Source of the DNA: Niallia endozanthoxylica
GTDB taxonomy: Bacteria; Bacillota; Bacilli; Bacillales; Cytobacillaceae
NCBI RefSeq assembly: GCF_008710145.1
Contig: NZ_VYKL01000045.1
Span: forward strand, 1-64,000
Reading direction: 5' to 3'
Length of the DNA: 64,000 bases
The notes under the pieces were generated by a model. That model was not told the DNA's origin. It ran no database searches and saw only the letters and a program-made list of their open reading frames with translations. Of this stretch, positions 17,667 to 26,445 are shown one piece after another (positions within the stretch are counted from its first letter, which is position 1; every line of letters starts with the position of its first letter). Position numbers and translations under genes: made by a program.

Positions 17667-19526
17667 TTGGATACTAAAGCAAGTATAGATTGGATTGTTG
17701 AGACACTTCGAAAAGATCAAACGTCTGACGGCTCGTGGAATTATCCCTTTGATACAGGAATCTCAACGGATGCTTATATGATCATTTTATTACGGGCTTT
17801 AAGAATACATGATGAAGAATTAATTCAGGGACTTAGCAAAAGGATTTTGAGTAAACAAGAACAAAACGGAGCCTGGAAGCTTTTTCATGATGAAGGTGAA
17901 GGTAATACGACAGCGACAGTAGAGGCCTACTACGCCCTGCTTGCTTGCGGATATTATTCACAAGACGACAAAAATCTAAAAGCAGCGAAACGATTTATTA
18001 TCACGCATGGCGGTCTAAACAAGATAAGCATTTTCACGAAAATTATGCTGGCACTGACCGGGCAATTAAAGTGGCCTTCCCGTTCCCCGCTTCCAATTGA
18101 AGTCATTTTACTGCCTCGTTTTTCACCAGTACATTTCTATTCCTTTTCGTCCTTTGGCAGAGCCAATCTGACACCAATTATGATTCTTTCTGCAAAAAGG
18201 TTTACCCTTTCGCTGGAGAATCTCCCCGACTTAAGTGATTTGAAGACTTATCGAGATGATGAAGATCAATGGAATTATTCAAGGGAATGGCGGTCTTTGC
18301 TCTATTTTATAGAAGAGGGCATAAAAAGGTTAATCGGCATTCCTGGAGAACTCCGGAATTTTGCCATAGACAAGGCCAAACGGTATATGCTGGGCCGTAT
18401 TGAAGCAGACGGGACATTTCTTAGTTATTTCAGCAGTACATTTCTCATGATTTTTGCTCTGCTCTCGGTAGGATATAAAAGAACGGATCCCGTTATTATG
18501 AAAGCAATTGACGGATTGAAAGCGATGAAATGTGAAATAAACGGTCTGCCTCATATGCAATATACGACTGCCAATATATGGAATACCTCCTTAATCAGCA
18601 CTGCCTTGCAGTCGGCCGGGATTAAAGCGGATGACCCCATGATAAAAGAGGCAAATCGTTATCTGTTAAGCCGTCAGCACCATAAATATGGGGACTGGAT
18701 GATCCAGAACTCTAACAGTCTGCCAGGCGGATGGGGATTTTCAAATGTTAACTCTATTCACCCCGATGTGGATGATACCACTGCTTCCCTTCGTTCAATT
18801 GTAAAAATTGCCCGCATGGAAAAAGCCGCATGGGACCGGGGTGTCAGTTGGACACTATCGATGCAGAATGATGATGGCGGCTGGCCTGCCTTTGAAAGAA
18901 ATACCAATTCAATGCTTTTGAAGCTTTTCCCATTTGAAAAGGGTGAATTTTTACTGCTTGATCCATCGTCTGCTGATCTAACCGGAAGGACGCTCGAATT
19001 TTTAGGAAACTATACCCGTCTTTCAAAAAGTCATCCGCTCATAAAGAAAGCCATCGGCTGGCTTTGGAAGGACCAAAGAAAGGATGGCTCGTGGTATGGA
19101 CGCTGGGGAATTTGCTATACGTATGGAACATGGGCAGCCATTACTGGATTGCGAGCCGTCGGTGTTGCAAACTCTGATCCACATATCCAAAAGGCATCAT
19201 CATGGTTAACTCTGATTCAGAATCCTGACGGCGGCTGGGGGGAATCATGCCACAGCGATGTCAAACAAAAATATATTCCACTAGGTTCCAGTACGCTGAC
19301 GCATACTGCTTGGGCATTGGATACATTAATCAGCATTTCCGACAAACCAACAAAAGAAATTGAAAAAGGAATAACCTATTTAACACATTCACTGAAAAAT
19401 AACGATTGGACTACTGATTACCCAAAGGGCCAAGGAATGGGCGGCGCCTTCTATATTCACTACCACAGCTACCGCTATATTTTTCCACTCATTACGCTAT
19501 CACATTATCAAAAAAAATACGGATAA
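17667..19526 (+). CDS. sqhC: squalene-hopene-cyclase-type terpene cyclase, SqhC (sporulenol synthase-like)
   Basis: Class II triterpene/sesquarterpene cyclase of about 619 residues. The proton-donating DVDDTTAS motif (DxDD) is at about 367-373, and QW repeats are seen as QNGAWKL, QNDDGGWPAF, QRKDGSWYGRWG and QNPDGGWGES. The sequence follows B. subtilis SqhC closely (NPNSxPGGWGFSNxN, GRWGxCYxYGTWA, YIxYHSYxY), so tetraprenyl-beta-curcumene cyclisation to sporulenol in spore membranes is the likely role rather than hopanoid synthesis. The start is uncertain: GTG 17655 lies on the AAAGGAG site itself, so TTG 17667 (11 bases away) is preferred. The partner gene ytpB is not in the window. Confidence 0.85.
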   Translation: MDTKASIDWIVETLRKDQTSDGSWNYPFDTGISTDAYMIILLRALRIHDEELIQGLSKRILSKQEQNGAWKLFHDEGEGNTTATVEAYYALLACGYYSQDDKNLKAAKRFIITHGGLNKISIFTKIMLALTGQLKWPSRSPLPIEVILLPRFSPVHFYSFSSFGRANLTPIMILSAKRFTLSLENLPDLSDLKTYRDDEDQWNYSREWRSLLYFIEEGIKRLIGIPGELRNFAIDKAKRYMLGRIEADGTFLSYFSSTFLMIFALLSVGYKRTDPVIMKAIDGLKAMKCEINGLPHMQYTTANIWNTSLISTALQSAGIKADDPMIKEANRYLLSRQHHKYGDWMIQNSNSLPGGWGFSNVNSIHPDVDDTTASLRSIVKIARMEKAAWDRGVSWTLSMQNDDGGWPAFERNTNSMLLKLFPFEKGEFLLLDPSSADLTGRTLEFLGNYTRLSKSHPLIKKAIGWLWKDQRKDGSWYGRWGICYTYGTWAAITGLRAVGVANSDPHIQKASSWLTLIQNPDGGWGESCHSDVKQKYIPLGSSTLTHTAWALDTLISISDKPTKEIEKGITYLTHSLKNNDWTTDYPKGQGMGGAFYIHYHSYRYIFPLITLSHYQKKYG

Positions 19527-19533
19527 TCTTTGC

Positions 19534-19560
19534 GGCGGCGGATTTACTATAACCGCCGCC
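19534..19560. terminator. GC-rich hairpin between sqhC and alkD
   Basis: GGCGGCGG and CCGCCGCC form an 8-bp stem with an 11-base loop between the two converging genes. There is no clear T run on either side, so termination is only likely. Confidence 0.5.
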
Positions 19561-19574
19561 GGCCCATTTCATCA

Positions 19575-20240
19575 CTATAGATATTTGCTTCCTTCCCTCA
19601 CACTTAATGGAGCCAATGTGTGGCTTTCAATAAAAACCTTGACCGATTCTGGGTCCGTTTTTGAATATTCTCGAAGTACCCAGCCAATGGCCTTTTGAAT
19701 AAAAAACTCCTTGCTGTCAGCATTTCCCTTAATGTAACGGTATAACAGGTCTTCATTTGTTTTATCTTTATACTTAAGCTGAAACAGGATGGCCGTTCTC
19801 CTTAGCCAAAGATGTTCTCCGAATGCCCAGTCTTCAATGGTTTCCGAAATGACTTCCGGATATTTTGCAGCAATGGTTCCCACAGGTTTCTGGGCCAGCA
19901 TATCAACCGTATCCCACCAGGATTTCGTTGTAATCAGCTTTTCGAATAACGGAAGATCATCCTTAACAAGCTTTTTCAAAGATCTTTTAATATAATCAAT
20001 GGCAGCATATTGATATTCTCTTTCATGCTGTTCCCAAAGCGCTAGCACAAATTCATGCTGGAATTCCTGTTTTAAAATCCCGCTTTGCTGATAGAACTTC
20101 TGCTGCAACTTGCTCCTTTCCGGCATTTTGATGCCAAGAAAGGGGAATAAATCCTTCATGTATTTCTTCATTGGCTCTGCATTTTTCTCATTTCGATTAT
20201 GTTCAAAATGAAATTTAATCATAGCGATCATCTCATCCAA
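19575..20240 (-). CDS. alkD: AlkD-family DNA glycosylase (HEAT-like alkylation repair)
   Basis: Excises N3- and N7-alkylated purines without base flipping. Strong likeness to Bacillus cereus AlkD: AEPMKKYMKDLFPFLGIKMPER, TKSWWDTVD (catalytic Trp and Asp), WLRRTAILFQLKYK, KEFFIQKAIGWVLREY. About 221 residues, slightly short at the C terminus (ends REGSKYL). TTG at 20240 is preferred because GGAGGGGTG lies upstream; the in-frame ATG 20258 contains that site in its own codons. Single gene. Confidence 0.85.
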   Translation of the reverse strand: MDEMIAMIKFHFEHNRNEKNAEPMKKYMKDLFPFLGIKMPERSKLQQKFYQQSGILKQEFQHEFVLALWEQHEREYQYAAIDYIKRSLKKLVKDDLPLFEKLITTKSWWDTVDMLAQKPVGTIAAKYPEVISETIEDWAFGEHLWLRRTAILFQLKYKDKTNEDLLYRYIKGNADSKEFFIQKAIGWVLREYSKTDPESVKVFIESHTLAPLSVREGSKYL

Positions 20241-20350
20241 ATGTGTACACCCCTCCATTCCGTGCTCTGACTATTATGGATATATTTTAGAGATTTTAGC
20301 AAATAGGAGGAGGGTTTTGGCAGAGATACAGGATTCACTGTTTATTTATA

Positions 20351-20431
20351 TTTTTAATAGGCTATATTAACGAATCCTGTCATTTCCTAACCATACCGCT
20401 TTAGATGAGTCAAAAATCAACAAGGTTAACA
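20351..20431. repeat. truncated palindromic repeat (copy D of the GACTCATC family)
   Basis: Shares TTAATA-GGCTATATTAA-GAAT and TTTCCTAACCATAC...TTTAGATGAGTCAAAAA-CAACAA-GTTAA with the copy at 58780-58912, but lacks the central GACTCATCCGTGAG part. It looks like an internally deleted member of the same family. Confidence 0.7.
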
Positions 20432-20447
20432 AATAAAAATTTTTAAT

Positions 20448-20482
20448 AAAAAAGAAAGCACCCTTTTACTGCGATGCTTTCT
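20448..20482 (-). terminator. terminator of the double P-loop ATPase gene
   Basis: On the minus strand AGAAAGCA pairs with TGCTTTCT, followed by a T run. It lies just past the stop codon at 20501. Confidence 0.75.
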
Positions 20483-20500
20483 TCTCATTTAAGATTTTCT

Positions 20501-21604
20501 TCATGCTTCGTTTGACTGGGCAATCTCTTCGATTTCACTTTGAATCTTTTCTTTTTGTTTGCTCACAACATCAAAATCCATTGTTGAAATATAAATCGCC
20601 TCAAGCTGATTTCGGATTTCCTTTGCATCTGCAAGAAATCCAATAGCTTTCTTCATATTTGCTTTATATTTGGATTGTACCTCTTTAATTTGGTCAGCAA
20701 AGATTTCATCTGTACCTGGTGCAATAATAGTCCCATACATATCAATGATTTCATCGCTCTCCCGGCTCGGGAAATACTCATGCGGAGCTGTGCTATCAAA
20801 AATAGCGATGCCTAATTCTCTGATAATGACCATATCAAGACTGTTTGGATCAAAGCCGCAATGATAAATTTCAAGGTCAAACCCTCTCGCTTCTCCCTCA
20901 GAAGCCAGCTTTTTCAGCATAGTTGACTTACCTGAGCCAGGTCTGCCCTTAATAAAATACCGTTTGTTAATGTCTGCTGTTAGATTCGGTACGAAATCAA
21001 CCGCGCCTTTTGGTGTGGCAGCACCGAGAAAACGGTGGCGAACCTCTGATTTTTTATTTAATGACATGTTTCCATAAAAAGTTTCAATTAATCTGTTTGT
21101 CAGCTCGTTGGCTTTATCAAAATCCATGCTTTGTATATAAATCTTTTCCCAATCATCATGGACTCTAAGTGCCTGTGCGAATGTTTGATAAGCATCCTGA
21201 AAAGCCTGACTTACCTGATTGGATAAGTCTTGAATATTTTGTTTCTCTTTAGCTAGAGCCTGTGAATCCCAAGCTTCACCTAGATTCACATATTCCTCTA
21301 CTGCTCCCGGCAGGTTAGGTTCAAGCACATGCGGGGCTGTTCCATCGACAACTCCTACCTTTAAAGACGGGATGATGACACCATCAATGGAATCGGGGTC
21401 CGATGAACAATGTAAGTATTCAACACTGTAGTCCTTTTCTGACCAGTACGCACCTATCTCCTTCATCAATGTCGATTTACCAGTTCCAGGACCACCTTTT
21501 AAAATATAAACTTTTTCTAATCCCTCAAGGTTGGAATCAAATAAGCTGTAGAATCCGCGGGCAGTGTTGCCACCTGCGAAATATCGGATGATTTTGCCTG
21601 CCAT
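20501..21604 (-). CDS. PRK06851-type protein with two P-loop ATPase domains
   Basis: About 367 residues with an internal duplication: Walker A GGPGTGKSTLMKEIG in the first half and GRPGSGKSTMLKKLA in the second, each followed by a similar block (SSDPDSIDGVIIPSLKVGVVDGTAPH / GFDPNSLDMVIIRELGIAIFDSTAPH). It is an uncharacterised Firmicute family of soluble ATPases. ATG at 21604 has GGGAGG eight bases upstream; longer starts have no site. It is a monocistronic unit. What it acts on is not known. Confidence 0.8.
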   Translation of the reverse strand: MAGKIIRYFAGGNTARGFYSLFDSNLEGLEKVYILKGGPGTGKSTLMKEIGAYWSEKDYSVEYLHCSSDPDSIDGVIIPSLKVGVVDGTAPHVLEPNLPGAVEEYVNLGEAWDSQALAKEKQNIQDLSNQVSQAFQDAYQTFAQALRVHDDWEKIYIQSMDFDKANELTNRLIETFYGNMSLNKKSEVRHRFLGAATPKGAVDFVPNLTADINKRYFIKGRPGSGKSTMLKKLASEGEARGFDLEIYHCGFDPNSLDMVIIRELGIAIFDSTAPHEYFPSRESDEIIDMYGTIIAPGTDEIFADQIKEVQSKYKANMKKAIGFLADAKEIRNQLEAIYISTMDFDVVSKQKEKIQSEIEEIAQSNEA

Positions 21605-21793
21605 AGACATTTCCTCCCTGTTATCAAGGCTTTTAGCAGAGGGTATGACCCAAATCTGCACTTCATATCTGCTTCAGTTCCAAGCCCATTTAAAGGCAAG
21701 GTACCTCCGCTGTTCTATATATCATTTCTCTTTACGATATGCAGAGCATGATAAATGGGTGAAAGCCTACATTCATTTATCTTTTTGAAACAC

Positions 21794-21815
21794 AAAAAAG
21801 ACCCTTTGTAAGGGC
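21794..21815 (-). terminator. terminator of the ybaK-like gene
   Basis: On the minus strand GGCCCTT-aca-AAGGGTC then six Ts, 34 bases beyond the stop codon at 21850. Confidence 0.85.
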
Positions 21816-21849
21816 CTTGATCCTGGGTATTCTTCTAGTCTAACTTTCA

Positions 21850-22335
21850 TCAGCCTTCATGCTCTTTTATCACTTCTGCAAAGGTTCCATTTGTGACAAG
21901 GATAAGATCCTGCGGCTTGATTTCAATTTGCACACCAATTTTCCCGCCGCTAACAACCATTTCTTCTAAAGCTTCTGCACACATCTCAATAAAAGTTGGG
22001 TACTGCTTTTTCATTCCAACGGGTGAGCAGCCGCCCCGAATGTAACCTGTTAGTTTTTGAATATCTTTAACTGCAATCATATCTATTTTCTTTTCATTGG
22101 CTGCCTTTGCCGCTTTTTTAAGATCCAGTTCCGCTTCAACAGGAATAACAAAAACATAAATGCTTTTAGTCCCTTGTGTGACTAACGTTTTGTATACTTC
22201 CTTTGGGTCACGATTGACTTTTTGTGCGACGGACACCCCATCTATTTTGCCATCAGAAGCATCATATATTTTCATACCATAGTCAATCTTTTTTGCATCC
22301 AAAATTCTCATCGCATTTGTCTTTATCTGAGCCAC
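21850..22335 (-). CDS. YbaK/EbsC-type aminoacyl-tRNA editing protein (Cys-tRNA(Pro) deacylase)
   Basis: Stand-alone trans-editing domain that clears Cys from tRNA-Pro. 161 residues, the expected size. Motifs: VAQKVNRDPKEVYKTLV near residue 40, the catalytic-type lysine region, and the GYIRGGCSPVGMKK signature (GGxSP-like loop) near residue 100. Ribosome site AAAGGAG-like lies before ATG. It is flanked on both sides by intergenic gaps; the neighbouring reductase starts 37 bases to its right and runs in the same direction. Confidence 0.88.
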   Translation of the reverse strand: MAQIKTNAMRILDAKKIDYGMKIYDASDGKIDGVSVAQKVNRDPKEVYKTLVTQGTKSIYVFVIPVEAELDLKKAAKAANEKKIDMIAVKDIQKLTGYIRGGCSPVGMKKQYPTFIEMCAEALEEMVVSGGKIGVQIEIKPQDLILVTNGTFAEVIKEHEG

Positions 22336-22371
22336 TTTTCTTTCTCCTCACCATTCTATCGTTCATTCAGG

Positions 22372-23280
22372 CTAACCCTCGCCTTGAATAATATCCTTAT
22401 GAATCCAAATAGCAGCCTGGGAGCCTTCTCCCATCGCAATTGTCACTTGCTCGGAATGTGCCGCAATGTCACCTGCAGCCCACACTCCGTGAATATTTGT
22501 CATCTTTGTACGAGGGTCGCAAACAATATGTTTATTTTCAAGTAATTCCACCCCTAGTTGCTTTGCCAACTGTGAACGCACTTCATTGCCGCCAAATGCT
22601 GTAAAAGCATAATTCCCCAAAACTTCTTCCCCATTTTCCAACAAAAATCCTTGCAACTGGGATTCATCAGTTATCACTTTCTCAATCGGAGTTTCTATGT
22701 AGAGTATCTTTTTTTCATAAAAAAATTCTCTATCCTCGTCCGAGATAGACTTCTGTTCATGATTAATATAAACTAAATCCTTTGTCCAATAGGATAGTGT
22801 TTTGACCATTTCAACCCCGGTAACGCCAGAACCAATTACAATCGTGCATTTCCCTTTTACCTGATAGCCGTCACAGTCAGGACAGACATAAATGCTGACC
22901 CCGAGACAAGGCATTAAAGAAGGCAGCAAATCAGCAGGAATTCGATCCATTACACCTGTTGCTAGTAATAGTCGCTTGCTCCTGTATGTATCTCCATTCG
23001 AGACAGTGACCTCAAAGCCAGACTCAGTCTTAGCAGCCGACTCAGCCTTCCCTTGTAAAAAATGTATACCTAATGCTTCGGCCTGCCTTCTTCCTGTATC
23101 ACGGAGATGCTGACCGCTCACCCCATCAGGATAACCTAATATATTATGATAACTCCGGCAAATAGTTGAACGGCCGTCACTTGAATCAATGACAAGCACT
23201 TGATGCATATACCTGCCTAATTGAATAGCAGCCTGCAACCCTGCAATGCCGCCTCCAACTATTATACAATCATATTTCAT
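22372..23280 (-). CDS. thioredoxin-reductase-like NAD(P)/FAD oxidoreductase
   Basis: 302 residues in the TrxB fold: FAD motif GGGIAGLQAAIQLGR near residue 8, CPDCDG redox pair near 136 (CxxC as in TrxB CATCDG), second dinucleotide motif GSGVTGVEM near 153, and C-terminal GVWAAGDIA. Divergent from housekeeping TrxB: the typical NADPH-binding HRRxxxR is absent, and ferredoxin/flavodoxin or bacilliredoxin partners are possible. Function is uncertain; enzymes of this type in Bacillus include YpdA and YumC, but I cannot place it with either. Confidence 0.78.
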   Translation of the reverse strand: MKYDCIIVGGGIAGLQAAIQLGRYMHQVLVIDSSDGRSTICRSYHNILGYPDGVSGQHLRDTGRRQAEALGIHFLQGKAESAAKTESGFEVTVSNGDTYRSKRLLLATGVMDRIPADLLPSLMPCLGVSIYVCPDCDGYQVKGKCTIVIGSGVTGVEMVKTLSYWTKDLVYINHEQKSISDEDREFFYEKKILYIETPIEKVITDESQLQGFLLENGEEVLGNYAFTAFGGNEVRSQLAKQLGVELLENKHIVCDPRTKMTNIHGVWAAGDIAAHSEQVTIAMGEGSQAAIWIHKDIIQGEG

Positions 23281-23423
23281 TCTTCATCACTCCCAGCTAA
23301 TCCGCGACCGCCATTATATGATAACAGCACATACTTCTATTGAAGTTAGTTCGCATTATTAGCATAACCAAACGGAAATAATCTCATGATAAAGAATGCC
23401 TAGTTAGGTTCTTACCGCTGTCT

Positions 23424-23897
23424 CTAATCCTGCTCTGCCTTTGTCTGAATCATCCTTTTCCTCTTTAATCGATTCTGTACAATAATACGGGTAAACACTT
23501 CCGAAACCACGAGGCCGGCTGCAATCCCTCCTGAAATAAGAAGGGCTTTTGCTGCAAGCTGAATGGCAATGTCGTAATCATTGCTGACAAAATGACGCAT
23601 GGCATCATAAGCAGATCCACCGGGTACCAACGGGATAATTCCTGAAATATTAAAGACGATGACAGGTTGTTTATATACCTTCGCGAAGGTTTGACCAATT
23701 CCGCCAATCAAGATAGAGGCTAGAATAGAGGCAAACACAGAATCCATTCCATTTTGAACAAGCTGAAAGTAGAAAATCCAGCCAATCATGCCAGACAATC
23801 CGCCCTGCAGCAGTTGTTTCCTTGGTACGTTAAAAAGTAATCCAAAAGCAGCAGAAGCAATATAACTTGTAACTAACTGCTGGATAATCACAGCCAT
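23424..23897 (-). CDS. threonine/serine exporter small half (YjjB/DUF3815 type)
   Basis: About 157 residues with four to five hydrophobic helices. The ThrE family works as one long protein or as two halves, YjjP plus YjjB; this is the YjjB half (PLVPGGSAYDAMRHFVSND motif near residue 90). ATG at 23897 has AAGGAG eight bases upstream; the longer frame overlapping the neighbouring gene has none. It follows the YjjP-like gene by 31 bases, so an operon is likely. Confidence 0.85.
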   Translation of the reverse strand: MAVIIQQLVTSYIASAAFGLLFNVPRKQLLQGGLSGMIGWIFYFQLVQNGMDSVFASILASILIGGIGQTFAKVYKQPVIVFNISGIIPLVPGGSAYDAMRHFVSNDYDIAIQLAAKALLISGGIAAGLVVSEVFTRIIVQNRLKRKRMIQTKAEQD

Positions 23898-23928
23898 TTC
23901 ACCAACTCCTTCCTTAGGCTTTTCATTG

Positions 23929-24684
23929 TTATATAAAAGCAAGAACAATCGCAATTCCCGAACCAATAGCCAAAGCTGTTAAAAAGGCATCTGCCCCTTT
24001 AGCAAGAGCGGACATCAGGTGTCCATCCATTAAATCGCGGACCGCGTTCGTAATGAGAAGCCCTGGAACGAGCGGCATAACAGATGAAATAATAATAAGA
24101 TCGAGATCAGTACCAAAGCCAGTATAGATAGATAAAGCCGCAAGCATACCGATAACACAGGACGATAGACCTTCTGCGAAGAATTTTACTTTTATGTATT
24201 TATGTAAATAAATAAACAGCATTTGCCCGATTCCACCGGCAATCATAGCCGGAATGAAATCCTGCCAAACCCCTTGAAACATAATTAAAAAACAGCCGCT
24301 GGCAACGGAAGCAGAAAGAATCTGAAGCCACAATGGATAGGCTAGATTTGCTTTTGCTACCTTTTTCAATTGGGCTAAAGCCTCTTCAACCGTCAATTCT
24401 CCCCTACTTATTTGCCGAGAAATACTGTTTACAATCGCCACTTTTTCTAAATCAGTCGAACGTTCGGCAACACGGACTAATTTTGCTCGGTCTTCCCGGT
24501 TAGATGAAAAGACTATTCCTGTCGGCGTGACAAAGCTCTGCGCTTCCGGAACACCAAAGGATGCTGCAATCCTCATCATCGTATCCTCGACACGGCTTGT
24601 TTCTGCCCCGCTTTTAATCAAAATTTCACCGGCAAGTAAACAAAGCTCAACAATCCTTGCAATTTGATTATTATTTAAGCCCAT
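23929..24684 (-). CDS. threonine/serine exporter large half (YjjP/DUF1212 type)
   Basis: 251 residues. The N-terminal soluble part has the DUF1212 pattern GEILIKSGAETSRVEDTMMRIA and FVTPTGIVFSS (about 17-65); the rest forms five membrane helices, including VMPLVPGLLITNAVRDLMDGHL. With the YjjB half just downstream it should form an inner-membrane exporter of small amino acids. Substrate in this organism is inferred only from the family. Confidence 0.87.
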   Translation of the reverse strand: MGLNNNQIARIVELCLLAGEILIKSGAETSRVEDTMMRIAASFGVPEAQSFVTPTGIVFSSNREDRAKLVRVAERSTDLEKVAIVNSISRQISRGELTVEEALAQLKKVAKANLAYPLWLQILSASVASGCFLIMFQGVWQDFIPAMIAGGIGQMLFIYLHKYIKVKFFAEGLSSCVIGMLAALSIYTGFGTDLDLIIISSVMPLVPGLLITNAVRDLMDGHLMSALAKGADAFLTALAIGSGIAIVLAFI

Positions 24685-24753
24685 TTAAGCACCTCACTTC
24701 AAAATGGTCTGCTTCCTCTGTATTGTTATTCAATAGTTAACATTTAAACCATT

Positions 24754-24790
24754 AAAAAAGCCCTGTCAACAGAAGTGACAAGACTTTTTT
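24754..24790. terminator. bidirectional terminator between the flavoprotein and ThrE genes
   Basis: AAAAAAGCCCTGTCA and TGACAAGACTTTTTT pair around AACAGAAG, with A/T runs on both sides. It lies left of the 188-residue flavoprotein gene and right of the ThrE pair. Confidence 0.8.
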
Positions 24791-24958
24791 AGTATAAATA
24801 TTTTTCAAAAATACTATTTACAAAAAGAACAACGAGGCTTTACATTTTCGATCAAGAGATCATGTGTACAGCAAAACTCCGCACTCATTCTTTTTTATTA
24901 AACTATGTTTACAAATAAATATTCAAAAATCAACAATGTTAATAAACAAAGTTTTTTA

Positions 24959-25525
24959 TTAAGCCTTTAATACATCATGGTCAACATAGCGTTCACCAAT
25001 GATTTCACTAATTACGTTAATAGCAATACGTGCACCATCACCAGCTGTTACAATCGTATGCGCACTTACGCCTGCAGCAACACCAGCTGCCCATATTCCT
25101 TTTTTACTAGTCTCACCGTCAGCATTAACAGAAATAGCCGTTTTGAATCTTGGCTCTCTGTGATCCTTTGTTTCGATTCCTAAACTCTCAGCAAGGTTAG
25201 TTAATGCACCTGTTGCAATAATGATATGTCCCGCTTCATACTTTGAGCCACTTTCCGTTTCAATCACGAAGGATCCTGCTTCACCTGTAATATTTGTTAC
25301 TGTCTCTTCTTTCATTTCAGCGCCGAATTTTGCTGCTTGTTTTTTTCCAACCTCTAGCATATCCGGTCCTGCAATAGCTTCAACACTGTAATGGTTTTCC
25401 ATCCAAGCTCTTGCCGTCATGCTTTTATTTGAATCAAGTAAAAGTGTTTTCTTTCCAGCCTTAGCAGCAAATAAAGCAGCACTTCCTCCTGCAGGACCTG
25501 CACCAATAATAGCTATTTCGTACAT
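24959..25525 (-). CDS. minimal FAD-domain oxidoreductase (188 residues, no NAD(P) domain)
   Basis: Begins with the dinucleotide motif IGAGPAGGSAALFAAKAGKKTLLLDSNK and ends with the FAD motif KKGIWAAGVAAG. It resembles thioredoxin reductase and its relatives, but the whole central NAD(P)-binding domain and the CxxC are missing, so it keeps only the FAD half. No frameshift was seen, and it has its own terminator, so it is probably an intact small family rather than a fragment. The cysteine-free sequence argues against disulfide reductase activity. Function unknown. Confidence 0.7.
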   Translation of the reverse strand: MYEIAIIGAGPAGGSAALFAAKAGKKTLLLDSNKSMTARAWMENHYSVEAIAGPDMLEVGKKQAAKFGAEMKEETVTNITGEAGSFVIETESGSKYEAGHIIIATGALTNLAESLGIETKDHREPRFKTAISVNADGETSKKGIWAAGVAAGVSAHTIVTAGDGARIAINVISEIIGERYVDHDVLKA

Positions 25526-25547
25526 AAGTATTTTCCACCTTTCCTAT

Positions 25548-25693
25548 ATCAAATTCGCCCGCCGAATTTGCGCCCCGATTTTTATCGAGCTTGCTCGATA
25601 AATTTCCGTAAAAAATCGCAAGGCTCGCCGGAGGCTTAACTTCATTCATCCCCAACTTTATAGAAGCGGAAGACTCCTGTTGAATGAAGTTAA
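25548..25693. repeat. dispersed ~145-bp repeat, copy 2
   Basis: Second copy of the element at 15362-15505, in the same strand direction. It contains CCGGAG-GCTTAACTTCATTCA (25634 onwards) and ends TTGAATGAAGTTAA, which is the inverted complement of the inner start, so the right part is a strong hairpin. A further palindrome ATCGAGCTTGCTCGAT lies within its left half. It sits 22 bases upstream of the minimal flavoprotein start. Confidence 0.8.
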
Positions 25694-25848
25694 AATAATT
25701 CTCCTTTAACCATAATTCTTTCCAATTCAAAAGTAAAATAAAACGCTTTATTTTCATTGGAGTTATTATTGTAATGTAATTTTAAAACCCTCATAATAGA
25801 ATTAATTCATTATGATTCTATTACTTTAGTAAAGAAAGGTAACTAGTC

Positions 25849-26336
25849 ATGAAAGGTCTTTTCAACAGTTATAAGTCATCTCTTATTTTGTTAGCAGCAA
25901 TCATTATTGGCGGAATTGCCGGGCTTATTTACGGACCGAAAACAGCAATCGTAAAGCCATTTGGGGATTTATTTCTTCATTTATTCCGCTTGGTGCGAAT
26001 ACCCATAAGGATGGATCCGTATTTGGCGGCGTTCTAAAAATTGTATTCTTATTCAGCCTCTTCGGCAGAGATATGTCCAGCCTTTCAAGTATTGCCAGCA
26101 TCATCGCTGTCTCCTTTCTTGTCGGAGCTGTGATGGGAGCCATTCCAGGCGGAGGAATGATTGGAGAGATGCTCATCCTTAGCGTATTTGGTTTCCCGCC
26201 AGAAGTTCTTCCAATCATTGCTGTCATCAGTACCATTATTGACGCACCAGCAACACTTCTCAATTCAACAGGCAACACCGTCTGCGCCATGATGGTAACC
26301 CGCCTCGTCGAAGGAAAAAACTGGCTCCTTAGATAA
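25849..26336 (+). pseudogene. dicarboxylate/amino acid:cation symporter remnant with large internal deletion
   Basis: The 5' part (25849 to about 25980) encodes LFNSYKSSLILLAAIIIGGIAGLIYGPK...FGDLFLHL, the usual N terminus of the DAACS/GltP family. From about 25981 another frame continues FIPLGANTHKDGS and later GAIPGGGMIGEML...STIIDAPATLLNSTGNT, the C-terminal transport core. Some 250 central residues of a ~400-residue transporter are missing and the two parts are out of frame. The remaining sequence is well conserved, so the deletion looks recent. No transposon scar was seen at the junction. Confidence 0.85.
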
Positions 26337-26402
26337 AGTGTCAAGCACCGCAAAAGGACAAATTGCATCATTTTGTCCATCTGTGGTGCCTGACACTTTT
26401 TT
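26337..26402 (+). terminator. long hairpin terminator (GTGTC...GACAC type)
   Basis: AGTGTC-aa-GCACC pairs with GGTGC-ct-GACACT, and inside it GGACAAA pairs with TTTGTCC; six Ts follow. It starts right at the end of the broken symporter gene and precedes pepT. Confidence 0.85.
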
Positions 26403-26445
26403 CATGTATGATAGGACTAATTAAAGAATAGGAGTTGATAGTTCA

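Noticed and set aside
26073-26336. Stand-alone 87-residue membrane protein
   Set aside because: It is the C-terminal part of the deleted dicarboxylate symporter.
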